Of a stretch of 64,000 nucleotides of DNA, positions 28,286 through 36,971 are shown piece after piece. The number at the start of each line of letters is the position of its first letter. Positions within the stretch are counted from its first letter, which is position 1. The stretch comes from Brumimicrobium mesophilum (GTDB lineage Bacteria > Bacteroidota > Bacteroidia > Flavobacteriales_D > Crocinitomicaceae): contig NZ_PVSS01000009.1 in assembly GCF_003025005.1 (NCBI RefSeq), positions 62,242 to 126,241 on the forward strand, read 5' to 3'. The notes beneath the pieces were generated by a model. It saw nothing but the letters and a program-made list of their open reading frames with translations. It was not told the origin of the DNA and ran no database searches. Both the position numbers and the translations under genes were made by a program.

Positions 28286-28338
28286 ATAAAAAGAAACCCG
28301 CTATAACGTTGACTTCGAATCAAAATTATTGCGGGTTC
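28286..28338 (-). terminator. Intrinsic terminator of the DUF4836-like lipoprotein gene
   Basis: AACCCGC and GCGGGTT arms (28295-28301 and 28331-28337) enclose an inner GATTCGAAGTC hairpin, with a U-rich tract on the minus strand at 28286-28294. It separates the lipoprotein gene from the RNA locus. Confidence 0.75.
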
Positions 28339-28360
28339 GATAAAAAAGAAGATGAGTAAA

Positions 28361-29890
28361 CTACATCTGAATATTACCCATAGTAGATTTCAATACATCT
28401 TGATAAGCATCTATAACCTGTTTTAAAATATTATCTCCTTTGTTCTTCATAACCAATTTCATGACAATTTGTTCGTTATCCGCTGTAAGAGACATATAAT
28501 CCGCAATTGAAAGAATTACATCAAATTCACTTCTTGCTTTGTACAATTCTGAATCAGAAAGCTTTTTAAAATCAACAAATAAAGAAAAAGGGGTATTTCC
28601 AAAGTCTTTCATTGACTCTGTATACTCTATTTCACCAGTTTTAAATTGTAATCTTGAAGTGTCGTTGCTATGTAAAACAATAGATTTATCTTTCATCAAC
28701 ATTATAGACTTATCAATTTTATAAAAACCTTCTCCTAAATCAACAATTTGATTTTCTCTCGCATAGGTTTCAACGAGGTCTTTCATGTTTTGTGGATTTC
28801 TCCCTAAACCAACATACAAATGAGAGCTTGGAATTCCTGAAGTTCCCATTATTGTATCCGTTGAAACTTCACTGCTGATCATCATTCCAATATTTCCATC
28901 CAAAAGATTTGAAATATCATCCTCTGCTAAAGTAGAAAACATTTCACCCATTGGTCCAAATGAACTATACAATGACTTTTCAGAATTTGGAGAAAATTCT
29001 TTCATCATTTTTTCTAATTTCTCAATATCAAGCGACATCGCTAATGCGAAGATTGGTTGTCCAGGTCCAATATTTTTCATAACATCAGATGCTACATTTT
29101 CTTTAAAGAATGACTTTGCTTTCAATTTATCGTTAACTCGTGAAAAATCTAATTTTGCTGTTAAATCTCCATTATTGAAATCAATAGTTAGCGAAGCATG
29201 GCCATCCTTAACCATTTCCATGATTTCAGCTTTCTCTTCTGCCTTTAGGTTATTCAATGAAGTATTTGACGTTTTATATAAATTCTCTAAGTTCCCTGCA
29301 ACTAATATATCAGTCGTTTGAGCTAAGATTTCTGTAACATTGTCATTTTTTATCTGATCGCTTTTCTTTACATTAAAAGTTGAAAATGCGTTTAGCAATT
29401 TATCTTTAGGGTCATCTCCAAAGTTTCCTGAAACTAAAACGGCAGTATTTTCATTGAAGCCAACCGCCATATTCATATCATAAGATACCATTAAATCATT
29501 TTCTTTTTCAAAAAAGAACCCCATTTTCTCAAACATCTGTAAAGTACTGTCTTCATTTTCAACAGTCATAAAAATGTAAGCGAATTTTGGCAATCCATCC
29601 TTATTTAAAGGACCTTCTAAAGCATAATGAATCTTGTCTGAAAGTTTCAAACTGTTTTCAATAGATTTCATTTCATCATTTACAAACTCTCCAATTGTTG
29701 GTATTTGACTTAATTGAGCCTTACCTTTTATCGCAACTAAATTTACATATCCATAGCCAACCACATCCTCTGAGGAACTAACAAAAACGGCAACATCAGA
29801 ATTTAAATCACTTGTACTCTTAGCTCCACAACTTACTATTAGTAAAGACAATATAATTCCAGATAAAAAATAAAATAATAGCTTATTCAT
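28361..29890 (-). CDS. Lipoprotein, DUF4836-like
   Basis: 509 residues with a lipoprotein signal (LLIVSCGAKS, Cys21). The body is a mixed alpha/beta sequence with 'VSSSEDVVGYGYVNL' at the start and repeated lysine-rich helices. The pattern of modules ending in 'ALAMSLDIEKLEKMMKEF' resembles DUF4836, a Bacteroidota lipoprotein family of unknown function, but this is recognition by eye. No catalytic motif stands out. A TATTTTTG-like box about 25 bases before the ATG may be its promoter. It has its own terminator and no operon partners. Confidence 0.65.
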   Translation of the reverse strand: MNKLLFYFLSGIILSLLIVSCGAKSTSDLNSDVAVFVSSSEDVVGYGYVNLVAIKGKAQLSQIPTIGEFVNDEMKSIENSLKLSDKIHYALEGPLNKDGLPKFAYIFMTVENEDSTLQMFEKMGFFFEKENDLMVSYDMNMAVGFNENTAVLVSGNFGDDPKDKLLNAFSTFNVKKSDQIKNDNVTEILAQTTDILVAGNLENLYKTSNTSLNNLKAEEKAEIMEMVKDGHASLTIDFNNGDLTAKLDFSRVNDKLKAKSFFKENVASDVMKNIGPGQPIFALAMSLDIEKLEKMMKEFSPNSEKSLYSSFGPMGEMFSTLAEDDISNLLDGNIGMMISSEVSTDTIMGTSGIPSSHLYVGLGRNPQNMKDLVETYARENQIVDLGEGFYKIDKSIMLMKDKSIVLHSNDTSRLQFKTGEIEYTESMKDFGNTPFSLFVDFKKLSDSELYKARSEFDVILSIADYMSLTADNEQIVMKLVMKNKGDNILKQVIDAYQDVLKSTMGNIQM

Positions 29891-30069
29891 AGATTTCGTT
29901 TAGATTTGGTTCAAAAATAATTAAAACATTCTATAATGAGCTGATTAGATTAATAATGAACGTTAAATTATTAGGTGGGACAGAAAACAAATTCCCGATT
30001 GTTATGTTCTTTTAGTGAATGAAAACAGGAAATACTATTACTGTAATTTCTTATTTTTAACTTTGTCAT

Positions 30070-30636
30070 ATGCATGAATTAGAACCTTATTATAATTGGA
30101 GAGATCATTATATTTCGTCGGAAGATGAGCGTTCTCCTTTTTATGAAAAAGAATATAGTGAATTTGAATTTTCTGATCAAGTTTACAACTTCCTTTTACA
30201 CCCTCAATGGGACAACTTTGGTTCAACTACTCTATTCATTAAAATATTATACACTGATTATGATGAAGGTTTTACCGTAATAGAATTAATAGGAGAATGG
30301 AACGATGCCATTAATAATGACATTATGATGTTTAAAAGAGACATCATAGAGCACATGATGGAACAAGGTATAGATAAATTCATTCTAATTGGTGAAAACG
30401 TACTGAATTTCCACTACTCTGATGATTGCTATTATGAAGAATGGTTCGATGAATTGGAAGATGGATATATTGCAATGGTTAACTTTCATGAACATGTCGT
30501 GAGAGAATTTAATGAAATTCATCTCGATCAATATTTTGTGTTGGGTGGTGAATTAGAAGATGTTTCTTGGAGAACGTATACTCCCGATCAGTTTTATGGA
30601 AAAATAAATTCTTACGTACAAAAAAGATTGGGGTGA
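30070..30636 (+). CDS. Conserved-looking acidic cytoplasmic protein, function unknown
   Basis: 188 residues, strongly acidic (many Asp/Glu) and rich in Tyr, Phe and Trp, with no signal peptide or membrane segment. Readable stretches are an N-terminal YYNWRDHYISSEDERSPFYE, a central alpha/beta core (TTLFIKILYTDYDEGFTVIELIGEW) and a C-terminal 'SWRTYTPDQFYGKINSYVQKRL'. I do not recognise a family. Codon use matches its neighbours, so it is probably a native core gene. Start at the ATG at 30070; no shorter plausible start. Confidence 0.7.
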   Translation: MHELEPYYNWRDHYISSEDERSPFYEKEYSEFEFSDQVYNFLLHPQWDNFGSTTLFIKILYTDYDEGFTVIELIGEWNDAINNDIMMFKRDIIEHMMEQGIDKFILIGENVLNFHYSDDCYYEEWFDELEDGYIAMVNFHEHVVREFNEIHLDQYFVLGGELEDVSWRTYTPDQFYGKINSYVQKRLG

Positions 30637-30783
30637 AAAATAATGACTATTGTCTGATGATTAATTATTAACGTGTTTGGTGTAGAAGTAAACTGAGTAA
30701 TTAGGTTTAAAGGATTTTCACCGTTTGTAATTAACAGATCGATGCGTTTGTACTTAGGTCAGTAATCCAAATTATTGAATTTA

Positions 30784-31221
30784 TTATTTTTCATTCATTT
30801 TAATTATTCCCGCTACTAGCTTATCAATCGGAAATGTTAAATCTTCGTCTTTTAAATCTTCAACCCTTTTCCATCTGTGCGCTTCTATAGCATTAACTTC
30901 AAAATCGAAAGGAATTTCTTTCACTGGAATAATTCCTAGATCATGAGCTGACACGGAATAATAAACGCTAATGATTTGATCATCTTTATGAAATGCAGAT
31001 TTCTGGTAAAAATCTGTTAAATAAATTAACTCCTGCACTTCAATTTCTAAATGTAATTCTTCTTGAAACTCTCTTTTCAGACAATCTTTTAATCCCTCGC
31101 CCAATTCTAATCCCCCTCCGGGAAATTTAGTGAACTCTTTACCGAATCTTCTTTCATCAGATAGTAAAACTTCATTTTTTGAATTGATTAAAATGCCGTA
31201 GACTCTTATATTAAATGCCAT
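30784..31221 (-). CDS. NUDIX hydrolase
   Basis: 145 residues from the ATG at 31221, which gives the normal MAFNIRVYGILIN start; a longer frame from 31275 would add an unlikely hydrophobic extension. The NUDIX box (Gx5Ex7REUxEExGU) is seen as GGLELGEGLKDCLKREFQEEL. These enzymes hydrolyse nucleoside diphosphate derivatives with Mg2+ or Mn2+ at the box glutamates. Small size and no extra domain fit a housekeeping role. Substrate not predictable. Confidence 0.88.
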   Translation of the reverse strand: MAFNIRVYGILINSKNEVLLSDERRFGKEFTKFPGGGLELGEGLKDCLKREFQEELHLEIEVQELIYLTDFYQKSAFHKDDQIISVYYSVSAHDLGIIPVKEIPFDFEVNAIEAHRWKRVEDLKDEDLTFPIDKLVAGIIKMNEK

Positions 31222-31382
31222 TATAGATGTTACCGTTTTTAAAATTAAAAATAGGACTAAAATAATCAAAGCCAACCGTCTTGCTCCTGAATTGATAAAT
31301 TTGTTTTACGCGAATCTTAATCAAGTAATAAAACGAACATTGCAATTATTCAAAAAATATTAAACTTGTACAAAATTATTAA

Positions 31383-31556
31383 ATGACAACAGACCTTTAT
31401 ATCTATGCTTTTGTTGGTGGGTTAATTCTTGGAGGAATCAATAGCTGGATTGCATACAACAATGGTTTACGTGGTGGAAAGATGTTTTTCATGGGAACAA
31501 TTGCCTTTTTTGGAATTATCATGTTAATTTTGAAATTGGTCTATCAACAACAATGA
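31383..31556 (+). CDS. Small two-helix membrane protein, overlapping the EI24 gene
   Basis: 57 residues (MTTDLYIYAFVGGLILGGIN...). Two hydrophobic helices lie at about 6-24 and 35-53, joined by a Tyr-Asn-Asn-Gly-Leu-Arg-Gly-Gly loop. Its TGA (31554-31556) overlaps the ATG of the next gene (31553) as ATGA, the classic sign of translational coupling, which is the main reason to call it real. It probably works with the EI24-like protein. No family recognised. Confidence 0.7.
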   Translation: MTTDLYIYAFVGGLILGGINSWIAYNNGLRGGKMFFMGTIAFFGIIMLILKLVYQQQ

Positions 31557-32275
31557 AAGCTTTTAAAAATCATTATTTAGCCTTAAAACACGCTTTAACC
31601 TTACTATTATCAGGTCATTTCTTAATTTTCTTTATTCCTGGACTTGTCATCGCAAGTTTCTACTTAATATATATCATTATTGTCGGTTCGGTTGGAAGTC
31701 TTGTAGGATTTATTTCTTATATTCCGTGGATTGGTAGCTATATGGGACTAGCAGTTGACTCTATTTTCAATGGGGTAAACAGTGTTTCAATCTATCTCTA
31801 TCAATTCACCATTATCACTCTATTATCTCCGTTCCATACTATTTTAAGTGAACGTGTGGAGACGCATAAAAATGGAAAGACTTACAAATCTAATTTTTCT
31901 AAATTTTTCAATGATCTTTTACGAACACTTGGTATTGCAATTCTTGGAGCAATAATTTATTTATCGCTATTTCTTTTGTGGTCTTTCCTTGCTTGGATTT
32001 TTAATCTAAATTTTCTCTCGCCTTTCATATCTGCAATTCTAATTGCATTCTTCACTGGTTTCAATAGTTATGATTATTCCTTGGAAAGACACGGTATTAA
32101 AGTAAAAGACAGTTGGGTATTCGCCTTTCAAAATCCGCTTCAAATGATTTTGACTGGCCTAATCTTCACGATAATATTATATATCCCCGTTATAGGAGTT
32201 GTAATTGCACCTGTACTTTTAACAATGGTTGGAACCATTAATTATTTAAAGCTGACACAAAACCAATCGATATAA
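31553..32275 (+). CDS. EI24/CysZ-like integral membrane protein
   Basis: 240 residues with four to six membrane segments (about 19-46, 85-105, 125-150, 155-172, 195-225). The segments LLSPFHTILSERVE and TGFNSYDYSLERHG fit the EI24-domain family, which includes CysZ (sulfate permease) and unassigned bacterial proteins. A sulfate role is not supported by the neighbours, so I leave it general. It is coupled to the 57-residue membrane protein upstream. No transcription terminator is evident. Confidence 0.8.
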   Translation: MKAFKNHYLALKHALTLLLSGHFLIFFIPGLVIASFYLIYIIIVGSVGSLVGFISYIPWIGSYMGLAVDSIFNGVNSVSIYLYQFTIITLLSPFHTILSERVETHKNGKTYKSNFSKFFNDLLRTLGIAILGAIIYLSLFLLWSFLAWIFNLNFLSPFISAILIAFFTGFNSYDYSLERHGIKVKDSWVFAFQNPLQMILTGLIFTIILYIPVIGVVIAPVLLTMVGTINYLKLTQNQSI

Positions 32276-32304
32276 TTCTTCAGTTGAACTTCAAGCTTCA
32301 TTCA

Positions 32305-33258
32305 TTAACAATCCCAAAGCATATCTTCAAAAATCAACATAGCGGCAAGTGCCAATTGAGAATAATTTTGTGAAGCGTTTCTGAATCTTCCATTTGATGT
32401 TATCCACATATTTTGAATCAACTCCATCCCTCCTTCTGATGGATTAATTTTATTCACCACACCTGCAACATTATAAGCACCCGCATGATAAATATGGAGA
32501 ACAAACAAACGAAACCACAAGTCATTTTCGTTGTATTTTATTCCTTTAGCATCTAAAATCACTTTTGCCTCTGGAATACAAACTTTAGCGATTAGGCTAC
32601 TTGCTCCAATTGCAGATTTCACGAAATCTTTTCTGTCGTCTCTATACTTGTTAACAGTCAATCCTTGCGCTCTTGCTACGGAAGCCATTAACTGGAAAGA
32701 ACCATAGGCACCAACATTAGATTTAGCCAGCCTTCCCGGACTTTCAATCATTAGAATTGCTTGTGCATACCACGGGTCAACATCTTGTTGTTTGAAAACC
32801 TCAACACCTTTCGAAATTGTAGGCAATACATTGTCAAATGTATAAAAATCACTTTTACCTGTGGTCATGTAAACTTTATCTTCGCTTGTCAAGCCATTTG
32901 CAGATCTTACAGAATCTCTGTAAACATCTTTTTCGTCATCAGACCTTTTGTCCCATGATTCAACTGACATTGATTTAATAATTTGACGCGTTGCCCCAAT
33001 ATTAATCACACAAGAATCTGGTGAAAGTTTCATTATTGTGCGCCAAAACACCGGATGTGCTAAATTATTCCATTCTTCCTCAAACAATTGAACATTGTTT
33101 ACATAAAATAAACTTACTGTATCGTTAAGAATACGAGATTCAACAAAATTAACCCTTGGAACCTTTGCACTTTTAGAATTGGATAAGCTATCATTTTCAT
33201 GGGCGTGAGCAAATCCTACAATGGCACATGAAGCTGCGAGGATGAAGTTTTTGAGCAT
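32305..33258 (-). CDS. Secreted lytic transglycosylase (SLT-like)
   Basis: 317 residues from the ATG at 33258, which gives a clean signal peptide (MLKNFILAASCAIVGFAHA). A longer frame from 33312 would add 18 residues before it. The SLT/lysozyme-like fold occupies about 150-310. The catalytic Glu lies in ILMIESPGR, followed by NVGAYGSFQLM, a typical 'GaxGlxQlM' type segment, and later VLHIYHAGAYN. It would cut the MurNAc-GlcNAc bond of peptidoglycan with anhydro-product formation. It starts downstream of cmk on the same strand with about 80 bases between. Confidence 0.85.
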   Translation of the reverse strand: MLKNFILAASCAIVGFAHAHENDSLSNSKSAKVPRVNFVESRILNDTVSLFYVNNVQLFEEEWNNLAHPVFWRTIMKLSPDSCVINIGATRQIIKSMSVESWDKRSDDEKDVYRDSVRSANGLTSEDKVYMTTGKSDFYTFDNVLPTISKGVEVFKQQDVDPWYAQAILMIESPGRLAKSNVGAYGSFQLMASVARAQGLTVNKYRDDRKDFVKSAIGASSLIAKVCIPEAKVILDAKGIKYNENDLWFRLFVLHIYHAGAYNVAGVVNKINPSEGGMELIQNMWITSNGRFRNASQNYSQLALAAMLIFEDMLWDC

Positions 33259-33336
33259 AGTTTTCTTTACAAGGTTTAGTGAAAACACACAATAGCGAGT
33301 GTACACACACAATAATAACGAAATTTGAGAACTTCG

Positions 33337-34053
33337 TTACGTTTTCCTTGCTTTTTTTACTAACTCTAGAGTCTTAATTAATTGTTCTTGAGGTGTTAGG
33401 TTTGTATTATCCAACACAATGGCGTCATCAGTTTGAATCAATGGACTTTCCTCTCGTGTAGAATCCATTTCATCTCTTAATTTTAAATTTTCTTTAACTT
33501 CCTCTAAAGTTATCTCATCACCTTTGGCTTTTAATTCTTCATATCTTCGTTGGGCTCTAACATCAGGGTCTGCGGTCATAAATAGTTTCAATTCTGCCAA
33601 TGGAAAAACGATGGAACCAATATCTCTTCCATCCATCACAACACCACCATTGATTCCCATTATTCTTTGTTGCTTTACAAGGAATAAACGAACTTCTTTA
33701 ATTCTAGCAACAGAGCTCACGCTATTTGAAACTTCAATTGAACGAATTTCTTTTTCCACATTTTCCTCATTCAGGTAAAGTTCAGCTTTACCTTTAGAAT
33801 TTTGTTTAAATGTGATTTTAATATCCGCCAAAGAAGCAATAATTCTATTGATATCGACATGATTACGGGAAACTAAATTTTTTCTCATCGCGTGTAAAGC
33901 AGCTCCTCTATACATCGCTCCTGAGTCTACATAGATAAAATTTAGTTCTTTCGCCAATGCTTTGGCAAGGGTACTTTTTCCACATGATGACCAACCATCA
34001 ATTGCAATGGTTAGCTCCTTATCCCTCTCAACTCTCCTCATGTCTCTTCTCAT
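33337..34053 (-). CDS. cmk: Cytidylate kinase
   Basis: 238 residues. Cmk phosphorylates CMP/dCMP with ATP in pyrimidine salvage. The P-loop is GWSSCGKSTLA (about 20-30) and the CMP-binding region has VDSGAMYRGAAL. The conserved MDGRDIGSIVFP and the lid RAQRRYEELKAKGDEITLEEV are clear. The first residues (MRRDMRRVERDKE) are longer than usual, and the true start may be Met5. It lies 23 bases downstream of the mutS2-type gene and is likely co-transcribed with it. Confidence 0.95.
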   Translation of the reverse strand: MRRDMRRVERDKELTIAIDGWSSCGKSTLAKALAKELNFIYVDSGAMYRGAALHAMRKNLVSRNHVDINRIIASLADIKITFKQNSKGKAELYLNEENVEKEIRSIEVSNSVSSVARIKEVRLFLVKQQRIMGINGGVVMDGRDIGSIVFPLAELKLFMTADPDVRAQRRYEELKAKGDEITLEEVKENLKLRDEMDSTREESPLIQTDDAIVLDNTNLTPQEQLIKTLELVKKARKT

Positions 34054-34076
34054 AGCCGTAAATATAGGAATTCATA

Positions 34077-36200
34077 TTAATTAGACACCCATATCAATTG
34101 AGCTAATTTTACTTTCATTCGAGCAAAGCCAAGTAAAACTGTTACCTCATCATTCTTTATTTCCTCAACATCACCTATTTGCTTAGTAGCGATTAATTTA
34201 ACTTTACTCCCTACTTTTATCTTATCTTGTTGATACTCATTAACGATTTTATTTGGTTTACCTTTTTTCTTATTGGCTTGCTTCTTCAAACGAATTTCTT
34301 GCTTAGCCTCTTCAGTCTTTGCTTTTTCTTTTGCAATATATTTCTTCAAATCATGAAGTAATGCATCATTTACATTCTTCTTTTTAGAACCGACTTTAAA
34401 ATCATCAATAGATTGCTGTAATTTATTTCCAAGACTAACGAGTTTACTCGTTTCTTCTGCTTTATTTTGAAGTGAAGCTAATTTACGTTCGTACTTTTCT
34501 TTCGTCACTTCATAATATTGACGATGTTTATCCGCTGTTTCCTGAGCAAGTATATGTTCTTTAGTCAATCGACTCAAATAAGACTTCTCCTTTTGCAATT
34601 CGTGAAGTAATTGATCCATCTCCACTTTTTTACTATCGAGTTTAGATTTGGCTTTATTAATTAACTTCTTTGGAATTCCGTTAATCTGAGCAACTTCAAA
34701 TGTAAATGAACTTCCTGGTTGCCCCATCGAAAACTTAAACAACGGATTTAAAGTTTCTGTGTCAAACAACATACAGCCATTAATCGCTTCAGGTAGTTTA
34801 TCCGCTTTCAATTTAATATTGCTGTAATGTGTAGTAATTACACCATAAGATTTCCTATCATATAAAGTTTCGAAAAATACTTCTGCCAACGCACCACCTA
34901 AATCAGGATCTGAACCTGTTCCAAATTCATCCAATAAAAGCATTGAATTTTTATCGGCCACATTTAAAAAGTGTCGCATTCTTTTTAATCGGTAAGAATA
35001 AGTACTTAATTCATCAACTATAGATTGATTATCTCCAATATCAGTCAATAAAGCGTCAAAAAAGCACATTCTACTGTTCGGATGTAAAGGTACCAATAAT
35101 CCACATTGCAACATTAATTGTAAAAGTCCAACTGTTTTTAAAGTTATACTTTTCCCCCCAGCGTTAGGTCCAGAAATCACTAACATTCTAGAGTTTTCGT
35201 CCATAGAAATGCGCTGAGGAATGGTTTTCTTCCCTAAACCTTCATTGTTTAATTTCAATAAAGGATGAAAACAATCTATTAAATCAAATGCTTTGTTTTC
35301 ATTTATTGCAGGTAAGTTCGCATCCAGTAACAAAGCCAATCGGCATTTTGCATTTATGAAATCCAACTTCGTTAATACTTGCTGATAATCTTTAATCAAA
35401 GGCAAGTAAGCCAACATTTCTCTTGTCAATTGTTGAAGAATAACGAAAATTTCCTTACGCTCATCATCAACCAATTGGTCATATTCATTATTTAAAGGAA
35501 CTGTTTCACTTGGTTCAATGAAAGTAACATTCCCAGATTTTGAATTGCTAACCACTTGTCCACTCACTTCTCTTTTATAAGAAGATACAACAGCCAATAC
35601 ACGGCGGTCATCAAAAAAACCTTCTTTAGTGTCCGACAAATATCCTTTCTTTAGGTATTTGCGCATACTTCTATCGAAAGTAGAATGAATATGCCTTTTT
35701 ACAGAGGTCATTTGTTGACGTATATAAAGTAATCCTGTCGAAGCATCATCCTTTACCTTTCCATGCTTATCAAAAATAAAATCTATTTTCTCTATAATTT
35801 CTTTAGTGAATTCAACATTTGAAATTAAATCACTTAACTGTGGAAAATCTTCTTCACGCTTATTAAAAAAGAAGAGCAATGAATTTACCATAGAAGAAGC
35901 CAAACGAATTCTAGCAAAACTCTCTTGCGGCAAACTGGCATTTTGAACAGGCAGCATTCGAATTTCACTTTGAAGTTCTTCAAACTCTATTCGAGGAAAA
36001 CTTTCGCCTTCTCTTCGAATTTCTACCAATTCATTGGTCTGATTAAGAAATTTCATCAATTCCTCATTATTTTGAACAGGTTTCAATTGTTCAACAATTT
36101 TGAGCGCAGAAGGGCCAACACAGTACTCTCGTAATATATCTTGAAGCTTTCCTAGCTCCAAATCCTTATATGTTTGTGGGTCGCATTTTAACATTTGCAT
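34077..36200 (-). CDS. mutS2: MutS2-type DNA-binding ATPase lacking an Smr domain
   Basis: 707 residues. The clamp/lever helices (about 1-315) precede the MutS ATPase: P-loop SGPNAGGKSIT (about 340-350), Walker B SMLLLDEFGTGSDP and TTHYSNIK. A long coiled-coil (about 500-640) follows, then a small KOW-like beta end (VGSKVKLIATKQIGDVEEI). Standard MutS2 carries a C-terminal Smr nuclease of about 80 residues, which is absent here. MutS2 proteins suppress recombination or rescue collided ribosomes. Met3 at 36194 is an alternative start, since a TAGCTTTG box at 36209-36202 would start transcription near it. Confidence 0.85.
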   Translation of the reverse strand: MQMLKCDPQTYKDLELGKLQDILREYCVGPSALKIVEQLKPVQNNEELMKFLNQTNELVEIRREGESFPRIEFEELQSEIRMLPVQNASLPQESFARIRLASSMVNSLLFFFNKREEDFPQLSDLISNVEFTKEIIEKIDFIFDKHGKVKDDASTGLLYIRQQMTSVKRHIHSTFDRSMRKYLKKGYLSDTKEGFFDDRRVLAVVSSYKREVSGQVVSNSKSGNVTFIEPSETVPLNNEYDQLVDDERKEIFVILQQLTREMLAYLPLIKDYQQVLTKLDFINAKCRLALLLDANLPAINENKAFDLIDCFHPLLKLNNEGLGKKTIPQRISMDENSRMLVISGPNAGGKSITLKTVGLLQLMLQCGLLVPLHPNSRMCFFDALLTDIGDNQSIVDELSTYSYRLKRMRHFLNVADKNSMLLLDEFGTGSDPDLGGALAEVFFETLYDRKSYGVITTHYSNIKLKADKLPEAINGCMLFDTETLNPLFKFSMGQPGSSFTFEVAQINGIPKKLINKAKSKLDSKKVEMDQLLHELQKEKSYLSRLTKEHILAQETADKHRQYYEVTKEKYERKLASLQNKAEETSKLVSLGNKLQQSIDDFKVGSKKKNVNDALLHDLKKYIAKEKAKTEEAKQEIRLKKQANKKKGKPNKIVNEYQQDKIKVGSKVKLIATKQIGDVEEIKNDEVTVLLGFARMKVKLAQLIWVSN

Positions 36201-36226
36201 ACAAAGCTAATAAATCATTACATTTG
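36195..36226 (+). promoter_or_regulatory. Overlapping divergent promoter region of mutS2 and the next gene
   Basis: Plus strand: TACATTTG (36219-36226) with TTG (36195-36197) 21 bases upstream, 4 bases before the ATG at 36231. Minus strand: TAGCTTTG (36209-36202) at the mutS2 start. Both fit TAnnTTTG and they interleave within about 30 bases. Predicted leaders are zero or nearly zero long. Confidence 0.35.
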
Positions 36227-36230
36227 TTAA

Positions 36231-36830
36231 ATGAAAAAGTTCACTGCATTCGCATTATCCTTACTAACTATTGTTCCATTTGTGGCAATCGCGTGGTTAT
36301 TGTATTCTAATTTTCACTCAACTCCAGTAGTGATAATCAACCTATTAATTGTAATGACAGGTGTAATGCTGGCATTTATCGTGTTCAATAGAATTATTGT
36401 TGGAAATGATAAAAATGCAATTGTAATAGACACAGATCACTTTCCTTACATCGAACGCGCATTAATTTATGTTATGCCACAAGATTTCGTAGCTAAATTA
36501 GAAAAAAGTCAAGGAACCATATTCCTCGCAACGAATAGTGAAGTTGGTAAAAAAGTTTCCATTATTGAAGGAGATTTCAATAAACTAACTGATACGATTT
36601 CATTGAAATTTACAAATGGAATCAGCACAACTATTCGTGGTTCTAGAACTGTTGCTGTTGGAGATAATCAATTTCTATTTCACGGGTTTGATGAATTAAT
36701 TCATAAAGAAGGAAAAGAAGAAACTGTTTATATTTGGGAAGATGATCGTTTGGTTCTAAGAAATGGCGCCGGATTTATGCATATAAATATTCCTGATCGC
36801 TTGCCTGTTTTTATTTTTGATTGGAAGTAA
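36231..36830 (+). CDS. Two-helix membrane protein of unknown function
   Basis: 199 residues. Helices at about 6-25 and 32-51 are followed by a soluble domain (about 60-199) of beta-rich sequence (IVIDTDHFPYIERALIYVMPQDF; GISTTIRGSRTVAVGDNQFLFHG). The layout suggests a cytoplasmic-membrane anchor with a cytoplasmic or periplasmic beta domain. No family recognised. It is divergent from mutS2 and monocistronic, the next gene starting 141 bases on. Confidence 0.65.
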   Translation: MKKFTAFALSLLTIVPFVAIAWLLYSNFHSTPVVIINLLIVMTGVMLAFIVFNRIIVGNDKNAIVIDTDHFPYIERALIYVMPQDFVAKLEKSQGTIFLATNSEVGKKVSIIEGDFNKLTDTISLKFTNGISTTIRGSRTVAVGDNQFLFHGFDELIHKEGKEETVYIWEDDRLVLRNGAGFMHINIPDRLPVFIFDWK

Positions 36831-36971
36831 ATATTATTTTTTTCTAAACACTTTAATCTTGTAAAATGGGTGAAAACAACTCTTTGTTGTAAAACGGTGT
36901 TTTCTAGAATAATAAGCTTTTAATCTCATATAACTCCCTTAATTAAATTTAAGTTTACCAAAAAACAATTC

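Noticed and set aside
28307-28326. A TTCGAATC stretch resembling a tRNA T-arm
   Set aside because: It is the inner hairpin of a terminator, with no acceptor or anticodon arms nearby.
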